A DNA stretch of 64,000 bases, from positions 2,737,969 through 2,801,968 of the forward strand of contig NZ_CP094241.1 in assembly GCF_022749495.1 (NCBI RefSeq), written 5' to 3'. The notes beneath the pieces were generated by a model, which ran no database searches, was not told the DNA's origin, and saw only the letters and a list, made by a program, of their open reading frames with translations. The stretch is from Neisseria macacae ATCC 33926. Its GTDB lineage: Bacteria > Pseudomonadota > Gammaproteobacteria > Burkholderiales > Neisseriaceae. The stretch's first letter is position 1, and each line of letters starts with the position of its first letter. Positions 18,027 to 25,659 of this stretch are shown here, one piece after another. Made by a program: the position numbers and the translations under genes.

Positions 18027-19267
18027 CACGAAGACAAGTCGTCCGCCAAGCCGCCGGACTGTTGTTTACCCTCACACCGATCGCCTCCGCCCTCGCCAAA
18101 GCCGCGCCGCCCGCCCAATTCGTCGCCGCCCGTATTTGGCCTTCGCACGCCTATACCCGTATCACCATCGAAAGCTCGCGCGCCCTGCAATATCAGCATT
18201 TCGCCTTGGAAAACCCCGGCAGGCTCGTCATCGACATCCAAAACGCCAACATCAACAGCGTCCTGCAAGGCATTTCCGGCAAAGTCCTGCCCGACGACCC
18301 CTATATCCGCAGCATCCGTGCTGGACAAAACACCCCGACGACCGTACGCGTCGTGATCGACCTCAAGCAAAACGCCTATCCGCAAGTCTTCTCGCTTGCC
18401 CCTGTCGGCGGCTTCAAAAACCGTCTCGTGATAGATCTTTATCCGCACGGCGTCGATGCCAACGACCCGATGATGGCGCTGCTCAACGGCAACCCGCCGA
18501 AACGCCTGCAGACACAACGTCCTACCGATCGCACGAACATTGCCCAAGACGCACCTCCCCGCTCCAACCGCGGCGGACGCCGCCCCGTCGTCATGCTAGA
18601 CCCCGGTCACGGCGGTGAAGACCCCGGCGCCATCGGACCCAGCGGCTTGAAAGAGAAAAACGTCGTCCTCTCCATCGCCCGCGAAGCCAAAAACCGCCTT
18701 GAAAGCATAGGCTACACCGTTTACATGACCCGCAACGAAGACATCTTCATCCCATTGGGCGTGCGCGTCGCCAAAGCCCGCGCCCGTAATGCCGACGTGT
18801 TTGTCTCCATCCATGCCGACGCCTTCACCAGCCCGTCTGCGCGCGGTACCGGCGTGTATATGCTCAACACCAAAGGCGCGACCAGCTCCGCCGCCAAATT
18901 CCTCGCCCAAACCCAAAACAACGCCGACGCCATCGGCGGCGTTCCCAAAAGCGGCAACCGTAGCGTCGATAACGCCATTCTCGACATGACCCAAACCGCC
19001 ACCATGCGCGACAGCCGCAAACTCGGACATTCCGTCCTGACCGAATTGGGCAAACTCAACCAACTCCACAAAGGCCGCGTTGACGAAGCCAACTTCGCCG
19101 TCCTGCGCGCACCCGACATCCCGTCCATCCTCGTCGAAACCGCCTTCCTGTCCAACCCCACCGAAGAGCGACTGCTCGGCAGCGACTCCTTCCGCCGCCA
19201 ATGCGCCGACGCCATCGCCACCGGCATCCAAAAATACGTCAATACCGCCGCATTGCGCAGAGGGTAA
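18008..19267 (+). CDS. amiC: N-acetylmuramoyl-L-alanine amidase AmiC
   Basis: AmiC cleaves the stem peptide from peptidoglycan to separate daughter cells and, in Neisseria, releases peptidoglycan fragments. 419 residues starting with a twin-arginine signal (TRRQVVRQAAGLLF), then an AMIN domain (about 40-150) for septal localisation, a proline/arginine-rich linker and the Amidase_3 domain with zinc ligands in VMLDPGHGGEDPG, VSIHADAF and the Glu of LVETAFLSN. I start at 18008; the longer frame reads through tsaE in another phase and lacks a signal peptide at its N terminus. Confidence 0.95.
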   Translation: MVKFKLTRRQVVRQAAGLLFTLTPIASALAKAAPPAQFVAARIWPSHAYTRITIESSRALQYQHFALENPGRLVIDIQNANINSVLQGISGKVLPDDPYIRSIRAGQNTPTTVRVVIDLKQNAYPQVFSLAPVGGFKNRLVIDLYPHGVDANDPMMALLNGNPPKRLQTQRPTDRTNIAQDAPPRSNRGGRRPVVMLDPGHGGEDPGAIGPSGLKEKNVVLSIAREAKNRLESIGYTVYMTRNEDIFIPLGVRVAKARARNADVFVSIHADAFTSPSARGTGVYMLNTKGATSSAAKFLAQTQNNADAIGGVPKSGNRSVDNAILDMTQTATMRDSRKLGHSVLTELGKLNQLHKGRVDEANFAVLRAPDIPSILVETAFLSNPTEERLLGSDSFRRQCADAIATGIQKYVNTAALRRG

Positions 19268-19288
19268 GTCTGGTTTGCCGGAAAAGAT

Positions 19289-19332
19289 AAAAGGTCGTCT
19301 GAAACTTTGAAATCGGTTTTCAGACGACCTTT
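19289..19332 (+). terminator. Inverted uptake-sequence terminator of amiC
   Basis: AAAAGGTCGTCTGAAAC and inverse followed by TTT; a Correia element begins six bases later. Confidence 0.75.
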
Positions 19333-19338
19333 GTGTTT

Positions 19339-19495
19339 TATAGTGGATTAACTTTAAACCAGTACGGCGTTGCCTCGCCTTAGCTCAAAGAGAACGATTC
19401 TCTAAGGTGCTGAAGCACCAAGTGAATCGGTTCCGTACTATCTGTACTGTCTGCGGCTTCGTCGCCTTGTCCTGATTCAAAGTTAATCCACTATA
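19339..19495. repeat. Correia repeat enclosed element A (157 bp)
   Basis: Full-length CREE: TATAGTGGATTAA at one end and TTAATCCACTATA at the other, interior ACTTTAAACCAGTACGG...CTTGTCCTGATTCAAAG. CREEs are non-autonomous miniature elements of Neisseria that insert at TA; their termini can act as promoters or RNase III sites. This copy is in the 'forward' sense and lies 228 bp from an inverted copy B. Confidence 0.95.
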
Positions 19496-19559
19496 TACTT
19501 TAAAACGGCTTGTTCGGTATGGACAAACTATTGCTTCAATGCCGCTTTGCGGCGGACGC

Positions 19560-19723
19560 AGTTTGCTTGTTCTGCCGGATTAGGAAGAGGAAGTCGAGTG
19601 CGGCTTCCAACTGGTTTTCTGCAAGCCGAACGCCTGACGAATACGCTGAACCTGCTCCGCCTATTTGTCGCGTATGATGCGATAGAACAGATTTGGCTGA
19701 TGGCAGATTTGTTCCTTCCATAA
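19560..19723 (+). pseudogene. Decayed coding fragment between two CREEs
   Basis: The plus strand can be read as ...TGFLQAERLTNTLNLL and ...DAIEQIWLMADLFLP. A second version of the last part (MEQVWLMADCSFHD, 19883-19924) follows CREE B. The open frames are short and broken, so this is at best a gene remnant; I do not recognise the family. Confidence 0.3.
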
Positions 19724-19880
19724 TATAGTGGATTAAATTTGAATCAGGACAAGGCGACGAAGCCGCAGACAGTACAGATAGTACGGAACCAATTCACTTG
19801 GTGCTTCAGCACCTTAGAGAATCGTTCTCTTTGAGCTAAGGAGAGGCAACGCCGTACCGGTTTAAAGTTAATCCACTATA
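19724..19880. repeat. Correia repeat enclosed element B (157 bp)
   Basis: Full-length CREE in inverse sense to copy A, with ends TATAGTGGATTAAA and TTAATCCACTATA. It is flanked by two similar segments of about 42 bp (19681-19722 and 19881-19922, both with TTTGGCTGATGGCAGATT). Confidence 0.95.
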
Positions 19881-19924
19881 CGATGGAACAGGTTTGGCTG
19901 ATGGCAGATTGTTCCTTCCATGAC

Positions 19925-19968
19925 AAAAGGTCGTCTGAAACCCTGTTTCGGGTTTTCAGACGACCTTT
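19925..19968 (-). terminator. Inverted uptake-sequence terminator of the flotillin gene
   Basis: AAAAGGTCGTCTGAAACCC and inverse; downstream of the leftward yqiK-like gene. Confidence 0.75.
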
Positions 19969-19995
19969 GCTTTCAGACCTTCTTTACGGCGTGGC

Positions 19996-21708
19996 TTATT
20001 CTTTGCCGATGCCTTTATCCAGTCCTTGCGTCAGACCGTTGATGTCGCCGCCGTTCAGGCCCAATTCTTTCAAGAGGCCGTCAACCAGCGGGGCTTGGCT
20101 GCGGTAGCGCAGGGCGCTGTTGACCATTTGGTCGGCGAGGCTGGCTTGTGTGGTTTGTCCGTCCGACACGCCTTCGGAGCCGTTGGCAGCGCCGCTGAAT
20201 CCGCCCAAGCCGTTGACTTGCAGAATCTTGATGTCGTCAATGTTTTCCATCGGGCGCACGGATTCGCGGATGATGTCGGGCAGGTGTTTCAACAGGGCGA
20301 GGCGCACTTGCATTTCGACTTGCTCGACGCTCAGCACGTTGGCGGCTTCGTTGACGGCGCGGGTACCTTCGGCATCGACTTTGTATTGCTGCTCTTGCGC
20401 TTGTGCCAGCAGGACTTTGGCATCGGCTTCACCTTTGGCTTGCAGGCGTTGTTTCTCGGCTTCGGCTTCGGCGGCAATGCGCACGGCTTCGGCGCGGTCT
20501 TGCGCGGCCTGCTTCTCGGCTTCCGCGGCGACGGTGAGCGAAATCGCGTCTTTTTGCGCGGCTTCTTCGGCGGCAATCAGTTCGACCGCTTTGGCACGCT
20601 CGGCGCGTTCGGTTTCGCGCACGGTAATCACGCTCTCTTCTTCACGCACGGCGGCGGCACGGGCTTTGTCGGCCTCGGCTTTGGCTTCGGATTCGGCACG
20701 CGATTTTTCGGCAACGGCGATGGCTCGGTCTTGTTCGGCAAGCTCGATGGCTTTGCGGCGTTCGACCTCCGCCTGCTCGACGGCTTGGGCTTTGCGGATG
20801 TCTTCGTTTTTAATGTCGCGTTCGGCGGCGATGCGTTTCAAATCCACTTCGCGTTCGGCGGCGATTTTAGCTTCTTCCGCCTCGCGTTTTTTCTGCGCTT
20901 CCTGCTCAGCGATGCTGGCTTCCTGTTCGGCGCGGCGCACGGCGATTTCGCGTTCTTGTTCGAGTTTGGCGTATTCTTCTTCGCGCGAGATTTTCAGGCG
21001 TTGCTGCTCGGCTTCGAGGTTTTTGGTTTTAATCGCCAAATCGGTGTCTTGTTCGATTTCGTTGCGTTTTTTGCGGCGGCCTTCGATGGTTTCGGTCAGT
21101 TTGGTCAGACCTTCCGCGTCAAACGCATTTTGCGGGTTGAAAAACTCAAAGCTGGTTTGGTCGAGGCCGGTCAGGGAAACGGTTTCGAGTTCGAGGCCGT
21201 TTTTAAACAAGTCTTCGCTGACGACTTGTTGCACTTTCTGAACGAAATCAACACGTTTTTCGTGCAGCTCTTCCATCGCCATTTCGGCGGCGACGGCGCG
21301 CAGGGCATCGACGAATTTACCTTCGACGAGGTCTTTCAATTCGTCGGGCGACATGGTTTTCATACCCAGCGTTTGCGCGGCGGTGGCGATGCTCTCAGCG
21401 CTGGGTTTAACGCGGACGTAAAATTCCGCCATCACGTCAACGCGCATCCGGTCGCGGGTAATCAACGCCTGCTGCGCCGCGCGGCGCACTTCGAGACGCA
21501 GCGTGTTCATGTTGACGGGGATGATTTCGTGCAGCACGGGCAGCACCATCGCGCCGCCGTTCATGATGACTTTTTCGCCGCCGAAGCCGGTACGGACGAA
21601 GGAGACTTCTTTGCTGGCGCGGCGGTACAGGCGGGTGAGGATGAGGCCGAGTACGAACAGCGCGACGAGTATGACGCCGGCGATGATGCCGATGGAAACT
21701 AGGTTCAT
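19996..21708 (-). CDS. yqiK: Flotillin family protein (YqiK-like)
   Basis: 570 residues. An N-terminal membrane segment (about 5-27) is followed by an SPFH/band-7 domain (FVRTGFGGEKVIMNGGAMVLPVLHE...; about 35-200). A very long charged coiled coil then repeats A/E/R/K heptads such as AEREVDLKRIAAERD (about 215-470), and the tail is Gly/Asn-rich. Flotillins scaffold membrane microdomains. The usual operon partner is a YqiJ-type OB-fold protein; here yqiJ lies about 1.5 kb upstream in the same direction, with two unrelated genes between them. The length and architecture fit bacterial YqiK. Confident in family, not in biological role. Confidence 0.9.
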   Translation of the reverse strand: MNLVSIGIIAGVILVALFVLGLILTRLYRRASKEVSFVRTGFGGEKVIMNGGAMVLPVLHEIIPVNMNTLRLEVRRAAQQALITRDRMRVDVMAEFYVRVKPSAESIATAAQTLGMKTMSPDELKDLVEGKFVDALRAVAAEMAMEELHEKRVDFVQKVQQVVSEDLFKNGLELETVSLTGLDQTSFEFFNPQNAFDAEGLTKLTETIEGRRKKRNEIEQDTDLAIKTKNLEAEQQRLKISREEEYAKLEQEREIAVRRAEQEASIAEQEAQKKREAEEAKIAAEREVDLKRIAAERDIKNEDIRKAQAVEQAEVERRKAIELAEQDRAIAVAEKSRAESEAKAEADKARAAAVREEESVITVRETERAERAKAVELIAAEEAAQKDAISLTVAAEAEKQAAQDRAEAVRIAAEAEAEKQRLQAKGEADAKVLLAQAQEQQYKVDAEGTRAVNEAANVLSVEQVEMQVRLALLKHLPDIIRESVRPMENIDDIKILQVNGLGGFSGAANGSEGVSDGQTTQASLADQMVNSALRYRSQAPLVDGLLKELGLNGGDINGLTQGLDKGIGKE

Positions 21709-21737
21709 GGGTTTTCCTTTCTTGTTGTCGATATACC

Positions 21738-21837
21738 CTTGAGGGGCGTGGGTTCAGACGGTTTTTTTAGGGTTTAGGGTCGTCTGAAAGGTTAAAAATC
21801 TGGGGTTTTAAAGGTAGGTCGGATTCTTGAATCCGAC
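21738..21837. repeat. Direct repeat, left copy, flanking an inserted gene
   Basis: It reads CTTGAGGGGCGTGGGTTCAG... then an uptake sequence, GTTAAAAAT, GGTTTTAAAGGTAGGTCGG. It closely resembles 22529-22626. The two copies bracket the 113-residue gene at 21999-22340. Confidence 0.7.
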
Positions 21838-21902
21838 AATTTCGGTTATGTGCAATACGGTTGAAGCGGAGCGGTTCGTCGGATTCAAGAATCCGGCCTA
21901 CC
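21813..21902. repeat. Palindromic 'GGTAGGTCGGATTC' repeat, full copy
   Basis: A 90-bp unit bounded by GGTAGGTCGGATTCTTGAAT and the inverse ATTCAAGAATCCGGCCTACC. Related units occur at 22602-22631 (collapsed) and 30849-30919. Confidence 0.7.
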
Positions 21903-21998
21903 AAGCTTAAAATAACGACTATAACGGCTGCTTTTTGTTAGTTTTATAAAATTTTTAGCGAGTAAATTCGCAGCAGGACTTATAAAGTTGTGATTCTT

Positions 21999-22340
21999 TT
22001 ATTCATCCTCATCATGTAAGAAGGCGTCTTCTTCCTCTATATAATTCTTTGTATCTTCCTGAGAAGCAATTGTATTATCCAGAAAATTTAGACTAACCTC
22101 ATCGTCCTCGCTATCAAGGAATAAATGAATTTCACCACCCAGATTTATAATGCTTCTTAGTACTTTTCTGAATTCTCTTAGCTTTTCCAGATCTAAATAT
22201 AAGGTTTCAAGAATCTTTTCTTTATTTTCAAGTCTTCTTTGAATTTCAATAATCGGTTCTTGATTAAAAGCTCGTATAACTTTCAAAATCTTAATTTCAT
22301 TTTTATTAGTTGAAACTTTCACAAAAAATTTGTGTATCAT
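21999..22340 (-). CDS. Hypothetical acidic protein, AT-rich gene
   Basis: 113 residues, not recognised. Lysine-rich N terminus, a helical middle (IQRRLENKEKILETLYLDLEKLREFRKVLRSI) and a strongly acidic C terminus (ASQEDTKNYIEEEDAFLHDEDE). A good ribosome binding site (AAAGGAAAG) precedes the ATG. Base composition is visibly more AT-rich than the neighbouring yqiK and yqiJ, and the gene lies between two ~100-bp direct repeats. That suggests it was inserted into the yqiJ-yqiK spacer. The acidic small size would fit an immunity or antitoxin-like protein, but no motif proves it. Confidence 0.65.
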   Translation of the reverse strand: MIHKFFVKVSTNKNEIKILKVIRAFNQEPIIEIQRRLENKEKILETLYLDLEKLREFRKVLRSIINLGGEIHLFLDSEDDEVSLNFLDNTIASQEDTKNYIEEEDAFLHDEDE

Positions 22341-22437
22341 TCTTTCCTTTCGAAATCAAAAATCTTCAATAGGGTTTATTCGTTTCCCTAGAAAGCTTTT
22401 CTTCCAGTTTTCACCGATTTGCTAAGTGAGTAAACCG

Positions 22438-22521
22438 TAGCGTGGGCTTTGCCCGCGGCCTACTGTCGTTTGAATCAAACGATCATCCGAGATGTTTGCT
22501 TCGTGGGCGAAGCCCACGCTA
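22438..22521. repeat. Palindromic 'TAGCGTGGGC' repeat, copy 3
   Basis: Ends TAGCGTGGGCTTTGCCCGCG and TTCGTGGGCGAAGCCCACGCTA; 84 bp with an interior unlike copies 1 and 2. Confidence 0.7.
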
Positions 22522-22528
22522 CGGACTA

Positions 22529-22626
22529 CTTGAGGGGTATCGGTTCAGACGGTTTTTTGGAATTTGGGGTCGTCTGAAAAGTTAAAAATAACGGTTTTAA
22601 AGGTAGGTCGGATTCAAGAATCCGAC
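22529..22626. repeat. Direct repeat, right copy
   Basis: Partner of 21738-21837: CTTGAGGGG, GGTTCAGACGGTTTTTT, uptake sequence, GTTAAAAAT, GGTTTTAAAGGTAGGTCGG in the same order and orientation. Confidence 0.7.
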
Positions 22627-22631
22627 CTACC
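22602..22631. repeat. Collapsed 'GGTAGGTCGG' palindrome
   Basis: A 30-bp perfect hairpin-forming remnant (GGTAGGTCGGATTC / AAGAATCCGACCTACC) in which the two arms of the 90-bp unit meet. It lies just beyond the 3' end of the PD-(D/E)XK gene and could act in its termination. Confidence 0.6.
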
Positions 22632-22634
22632 GAG

Positions 22635-23039
22635 CTAATTATCAACCGTATGAAAAGCAGTCAAAAACTCATTTCTTTTTAATAAGAACATCTTATGTTC
22701 AGGGGCATTCAAAGGCTTTTTATTTTCGGAGAATGCTGGAGCAATGCAACCCCATTCACCATTTCGTGCAAAATAAATAACAAAATCAATCTTAATTTCT
22801 CCCCATTGATTCGATACTTCTTGCTTCTTACCCTTATTGGCATCTACTGTTTTGATTTGGATACGGAAATAACGTTTTCCGTCCGAAATTAAAATATCCG
22901 TTTTATACCCATGATCCAAAACGGGGGTAAAAACCTGCCACCCATCTTGCATTAACCAAACAACCACCTGATTCTCAAAAGATGTATTCAACAAAGCCTG
23001 CTTAAGTCCGTCAGAAATTGCGTCTAATCTTCTTGGCAT
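22635..23039 (-). CDS. PD-(D/E)XK-fold nuclease-like protein
   Basis: 134 residues. The core reads FENQVVVWLMQDGWQVFTPV, then KTDILISDG, then YFRIQIKTVD. This is the pattern of a PD-(D/E)XK nuclease fold (Glu in helix 1, Asp at the start of strand 2, Q-x-K in strand 3). It most resembles the small PDDEXK_5-type group (domain of group-I-intron endonucleases and many orphan bacterial proteins). The residues for metal catalysis seem present (Glu, Asp, Gln/Lys), so it could be active; the target is unknown. AT-rich relative to the core genes and inserted between yqiJ and the rest of the operon. Family assignment is from pattern only. Confidence 0.6.
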   Translation of the reverse strand: MPRRLDAISDGLKQALLNTSFENQVVVWLMQDGWQVFTPVLDHGYKTDILISDGKRYFRIQIKTVDANKGKKQEVSNQWGEIKIDFVIYFARNGEWGCIAPAFSENKKPLNAPEHKMFLLKRNEFLTAFHTVDN

Positions 23040-23169
23040 TTCATTTTTCCTTTTTGTGAGTTAAACGATAAATTTTTTTAAATTATGCTGATAGTGGTCA
23101 TTTGAAAAACGGACTGTTCAAGTATGTAACTAATTAAGGTATGTACAGGAACTTCATTTTCAGACGACC

Positions 23170-23835
23170 TCAATCCACCAAGCTCCCGCTCGGGTTCAAA
23201 ATCGCTTTAAACGTATTTCCCTCCAGCGACACCAGCAACACCGCGTCGCCCTGTTTCAACACTTCGTCGGAATCCGGTTCTGCCATTACATAATGCTGTT
23301 GACCATACACATCTTTCACCCGCACCTGCGCCGCGCTGCCTGCCCGTGCTTCGCCCAGTACCACCGTACCGATGCGTCCGATTAGGCTTTCCTGCGAAAC
23401 AGCGGTGGTTTCGTCTTTGGGCATGATTTTGTACAGTCCGCCCGCCGTCAGGCGCACCAGCGGCAGCGAAAGGAACCACACGGCTACTGCCGCCAGCCAT
23501 CCGTTCAGATAGCTGCCGAACACGGCGGCAAAGGTCGTCTGAAACAGGTAGCCCGTCAGTCCGTACACGGCAAGGAACACCACCATCAGCATCAACACCG
23601 GCACGCGACCGACATACAGCCAGCTCAGAAACCTGACGAACACGCCCGCGTCCGCAGCGTCCAGCCCGACTTCGGCGTGCGCGGTTTCGGTCAGGCTGTC
23701 GGGCAGCAGGTTGTCCAGCCAGTCGCTGATGCCGCCCGCCAGCATGGAGATGACTTCCAACACGCCGAGCAAAACCATCAGCGCGATGGCGATGCCGAAG
23801 ATTTCCGTTTCGGGGGCGTTGATTAGATTCCACAT
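23170..23835 (-). CDS. yqiJ: YqiJ family membrane OB-fold protein (DUF1449)
   Basis: 221 residues. Three membrane segments (about 12-35, 72-95 and 103-128) are followed by a C-terminal soluble OB-fold/NfeD-like domain (SLIGRIGTVVLGEARAGSAAQVRVKDVYGQQHYVMAEPDSDEVLKQGDAVLLVS). YqiJ proteins pair with flotillin YqiK in a membrane-domain system. The expected next gene, yqiK, is displaced by two accessory genes and repeats. The gene starts MWNLINAPE with AAGGAAC upstream. Confidence 0.88.
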   Translation of the reverse strand: MWNLINAPETEIFGIAIALMVLLGVLEVISMLAGGISDWLDNLLPDSLTETAHAEVGLDAADAGVFVRFLSWLYVGRVPVLMLMVVFLAVYGLTGYLFQTTFAAVFGSYLNGWLAAVAVWFLSLPLVRLTAGGLYKIMPKDETTAVSQESLIGRIGTVVLGEARAGSAAQVRVKDVYGQQHYVMAEPDSDEVLKQGDAVLLVSLEGNTFKAILNPSGSLVD

Positions 23836-23881
23836 TCTCGTGTTCCTTTTTATTCTTGCATTTCAAACAGGTATTGGATTT

Positions 23882-24364
23882 TCAGACGACCTCTCCGCTC
23901 TCAATCTCGGCGCGGCATTCAATTGGAAAGTTGACCGAGTTGGCGATGAAACACAGGCGGTGCGCTTCGTGATGCAGTTCCAAAGCTTTGGCGCGGTCGC
24001 TTCCTGCGGCGATGGTCACGCGCGGCTTCAACACGGCGGAGACGAAACGCCCCGCGCTCCCATTCCCGCCTTCGTCCATCACCGCTTCGGCATGGTCGGT
24101 GTAGGCGGTAACACAGATGCCCGCGTCGGCACACAGGTGCAGGTACCATAGTTTGTGGCAGGCAGAAACGGCGGCCAACAGCATTTCTTCCGGGTTCCAG
24201 CGGCCCGCATCGCCGCGGAAAGCTGGGTCGGCGGAACCGTGCAGGTCGGGCTTGCCCTCGGCGGAAACGGTAAAGTTGCGCAAATAAGCGGTGTAGGATG
24301 ATGTGCCTTCGCCGAGATTGCCCGTCCATGTTGTCGCGGTGCGGTAAGTGTGTTTTTTGCTCAT
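23882..24364 (-). CDS. OsmC/Ohr family protein
   Basis: 160 residues. OsmC-fold proteins reduce organic hydroperoxides with a reactive cysteine pair. Here the first cysteine is in LLAAVSACHKLWYLHLC and the second in HRLCFIANSVNFPI, matching the fold's positions. The N-terminal part (TTWTGNLGEGTSSYTAYLR) resembles the YhfA/OsmC-like subgroup more than classical Ohr. It is upstream of yqiJ and may be co-transcribed. The final codons GTC GTC TGA are an uptake sequence that provides the stop. Confidence 0.88.
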   Translation of the reverse strand: MSKKHTYRTATTWTGNLGEGTSSYTAYLRNFTVSAEGKPDLHGSADPAFRGDAGRWNPEEMLLAAVSACHKLWYLHLCADAGICVTAYTDHAEAVMDEGGNGSAGRFVSAVLKPRVTIAAGSDRAKALELHHEAHRLCFIANSVNFPIECRAEIESGEVV

Positions 24365-24432
24365 TTTGACATTCCTTTCAATTATTTACTGTTCGCGGCA
24401 ATAAAGACGGTATCCGCCTTGAAACGCCGACT

Positions 24433-24660
24433 CTAGTTGAGCCAGGCATAAGCCGATGCGCCCGCCGCCAAACTGATGCCCAGCCACAGCAGGATTTTGG
24501 TTTCCGCCCATACGTCATCCCAATACCGCCCCCGCAGTGCGCTGATAATGTCGGGTGTGCAATAGAATTCGACGCATTCGACAAATTCGTCCCAATCCTT
24601 AAACATCACAAAGTAAAGTAAGACGGCGGTTAGCAAGCCGATCAAGATGGCAAAAATCAT
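24433..24660 (-). CDS. Small membrane protein, function unknown
   Basis: 75 residues starting MIFAILIGLLTAVLLYFVMF, a first membrane helix, then a short loop with two cysteines (FVECVEFYC) and a second helix (ILLWLGISLAAGASAYAWL). The start at 24660 is set by AGGGG six bases upstream; the in-frame TTG before it has no better site. It reads toward osmC and yqiJ, so it may be part of the same leftward cluster. Confidence 0.65.
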   Translation of the reverse strand: MIFAILIGLLTAVLLYFVMFKDWDEFVECVEFYCTPDIISALRGRYWDDVWAETKILLWLGISLAAGASAYAWLN

Positions 24661-24788
24661 CAAATTCCCCTATTTTTCAGACGACCTGTGCGTATCGTAA
24701 AGAAAGGTCGTCTGAAACCGCTCCTAACTTTTCCCTAAGTCCTGCGTGTTTAAATGTCTATACCGACAACAGACGCAAAGGGAACGAA

Positions 24789-25133
24789 ATGAAATATCCG
24801 CAGTCGCAATATATAGAACCGTTCAAACCGCTTTTGAAAAAACTGCTGCTTCCTGCCGCCGTCATTTGCGCCATTTTTCTTGCAGCAGAAGGTTTCGACC
24901 TTTACGAAGACTACGCCCAATACCGTATGGAAACCGACCCCGCGTTCGCGCAACACCACAACCGCGCCGTGTCCATCCTGCAAGGCAGAGGCTACGAGGT
25001 GCACGATTCCGACACCGACCTGCATTGGGCGAGACCCGTTTTGGAGTTTGAGGCCTACAAAGGCAGCTTGGAATACAAAATCGTGATGTCTTATCCCGAT
25101 TTGAACATTATCGAAGAACGCGTTGATTTATAA
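24789..25133 (+). CDS. PepSY-like membrane-anchored protein, first of a tandem pair
   Basis: 114 residues: an N-terminal membrane helix (LLLPAAVICAIFLAA, about 20-34), then a single PepSY-like domain (HHNRAVSILQGRGYEVHDSDTDLHWARPVLEFEAYKGSLEYKIVMSYPDLNIIEERVDL). The domain should be periplasmic. It shares the order R-A-x-x-I-L-x-x-R-G-Y-x-V-H and P-D-L-x-I-I-x-E-R-x-D with the next gene, so they are duplicates with different membrane anchors. Single PepSY domains are thought to inhibit proteases or sense the envelope. The pair runs opposite to the PspA/flotillin cluster around it. Confidence 0.75.
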   Translation: MKYPQSQYIEPFKPLLKKLLLPAAVICAIFLAAEGFDLYEDYAQYRMETDPAFAQHHNRAVSILQGRGYEVHDSDTDLHWARPVLEFEAYKGSLEYKIVMSYPDLNIIEERVDL

Positions 25134-25181
25134 CCGCGCCCGAACATTCTTTACTTACCCCACGTCCCGAAAGGATACGAC

Positions 25182-25571
25182 ATGAAAAAACTATTACCGG
25201 CATTACTCCTGGGCAGTATCGCACTGGCCGCATGCGCCGCCCCTTACCCCGATGATTATTACGACGACTACTATTATGACCGCTATGAGCGCGATTACGA
25301 TCGTTATGACGACTACCGTTACCGCGACGGCAAGTATTACGATGACGACTACATCGAACACCAAATTTACAGCGATCCGTCTTTCGAACAAAAACGCGCG
25401 CAAGTCATGCGGATACTCGAACGACGCGGCTACCGCGTCCATGAAATCGAAGCCGACGACCGCCGCGGCCGCCCCGTCCTGAAAGCCGAAGCCTTCAGAA
25501 ACGGACGCGAATACGACATCGTTTTCTCATGGCCGGATTTACGGATTATCAGCGAACGCATCGACTACTGA
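25182..25571 (+). CDS. PepSY-like lipoprotein, second of a tandem pair
   Basis: 129 residues. Lipoprotein signal MKKLLPALLLGSIALAAC (lipobox LAAC, Cys18). It continues with a Tyr/Asp-rich low-complexity spacer (DDYYDDYYYDRYERDYDRY) and a C-terminal PepSY-like domain (RAQVMRILERRGYRVHEIEAD...WPDLRIISERIDY). It is 48 bp after its paralogue and has AAAGGATA upstream of the ATG. The Tyr/Asp spacer may bind metal or act as a flexible tether; this is inference. Confidence 0.78.
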   Translation: MKKLLPALLLGSIALAACAAPYPDDYYDDYYYDRYERDYDRYDDYRYRDGKYYDDDYIEHQIYSDPSFEQKRAQVMRILERRGYRVHEIEADDRRGRPVLKAEAFRNGREYDIVFSWPDLRIISERIDY

Positions 25572-25618
25572 TTCGTTCCGCCACACGCCGCAAGGGCAAA
25601 CTCCGCGCGGCGTTTTTC

Positions 25619-25658
25619 TTTTCAGACGACCTTATTTGTTTAGGAGGTCGTCTGAAAA
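25619..25658. terminator. Uptake-sequence hairpin between the PepSY pair and pspA
   Basis: TTTTCAGACGACC and GGTCGTCTGAAAA face outward from an 11-base AT-rich loop between two convergent genes. Confidence 0.55.
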
Positions 25659-25659
25659 C

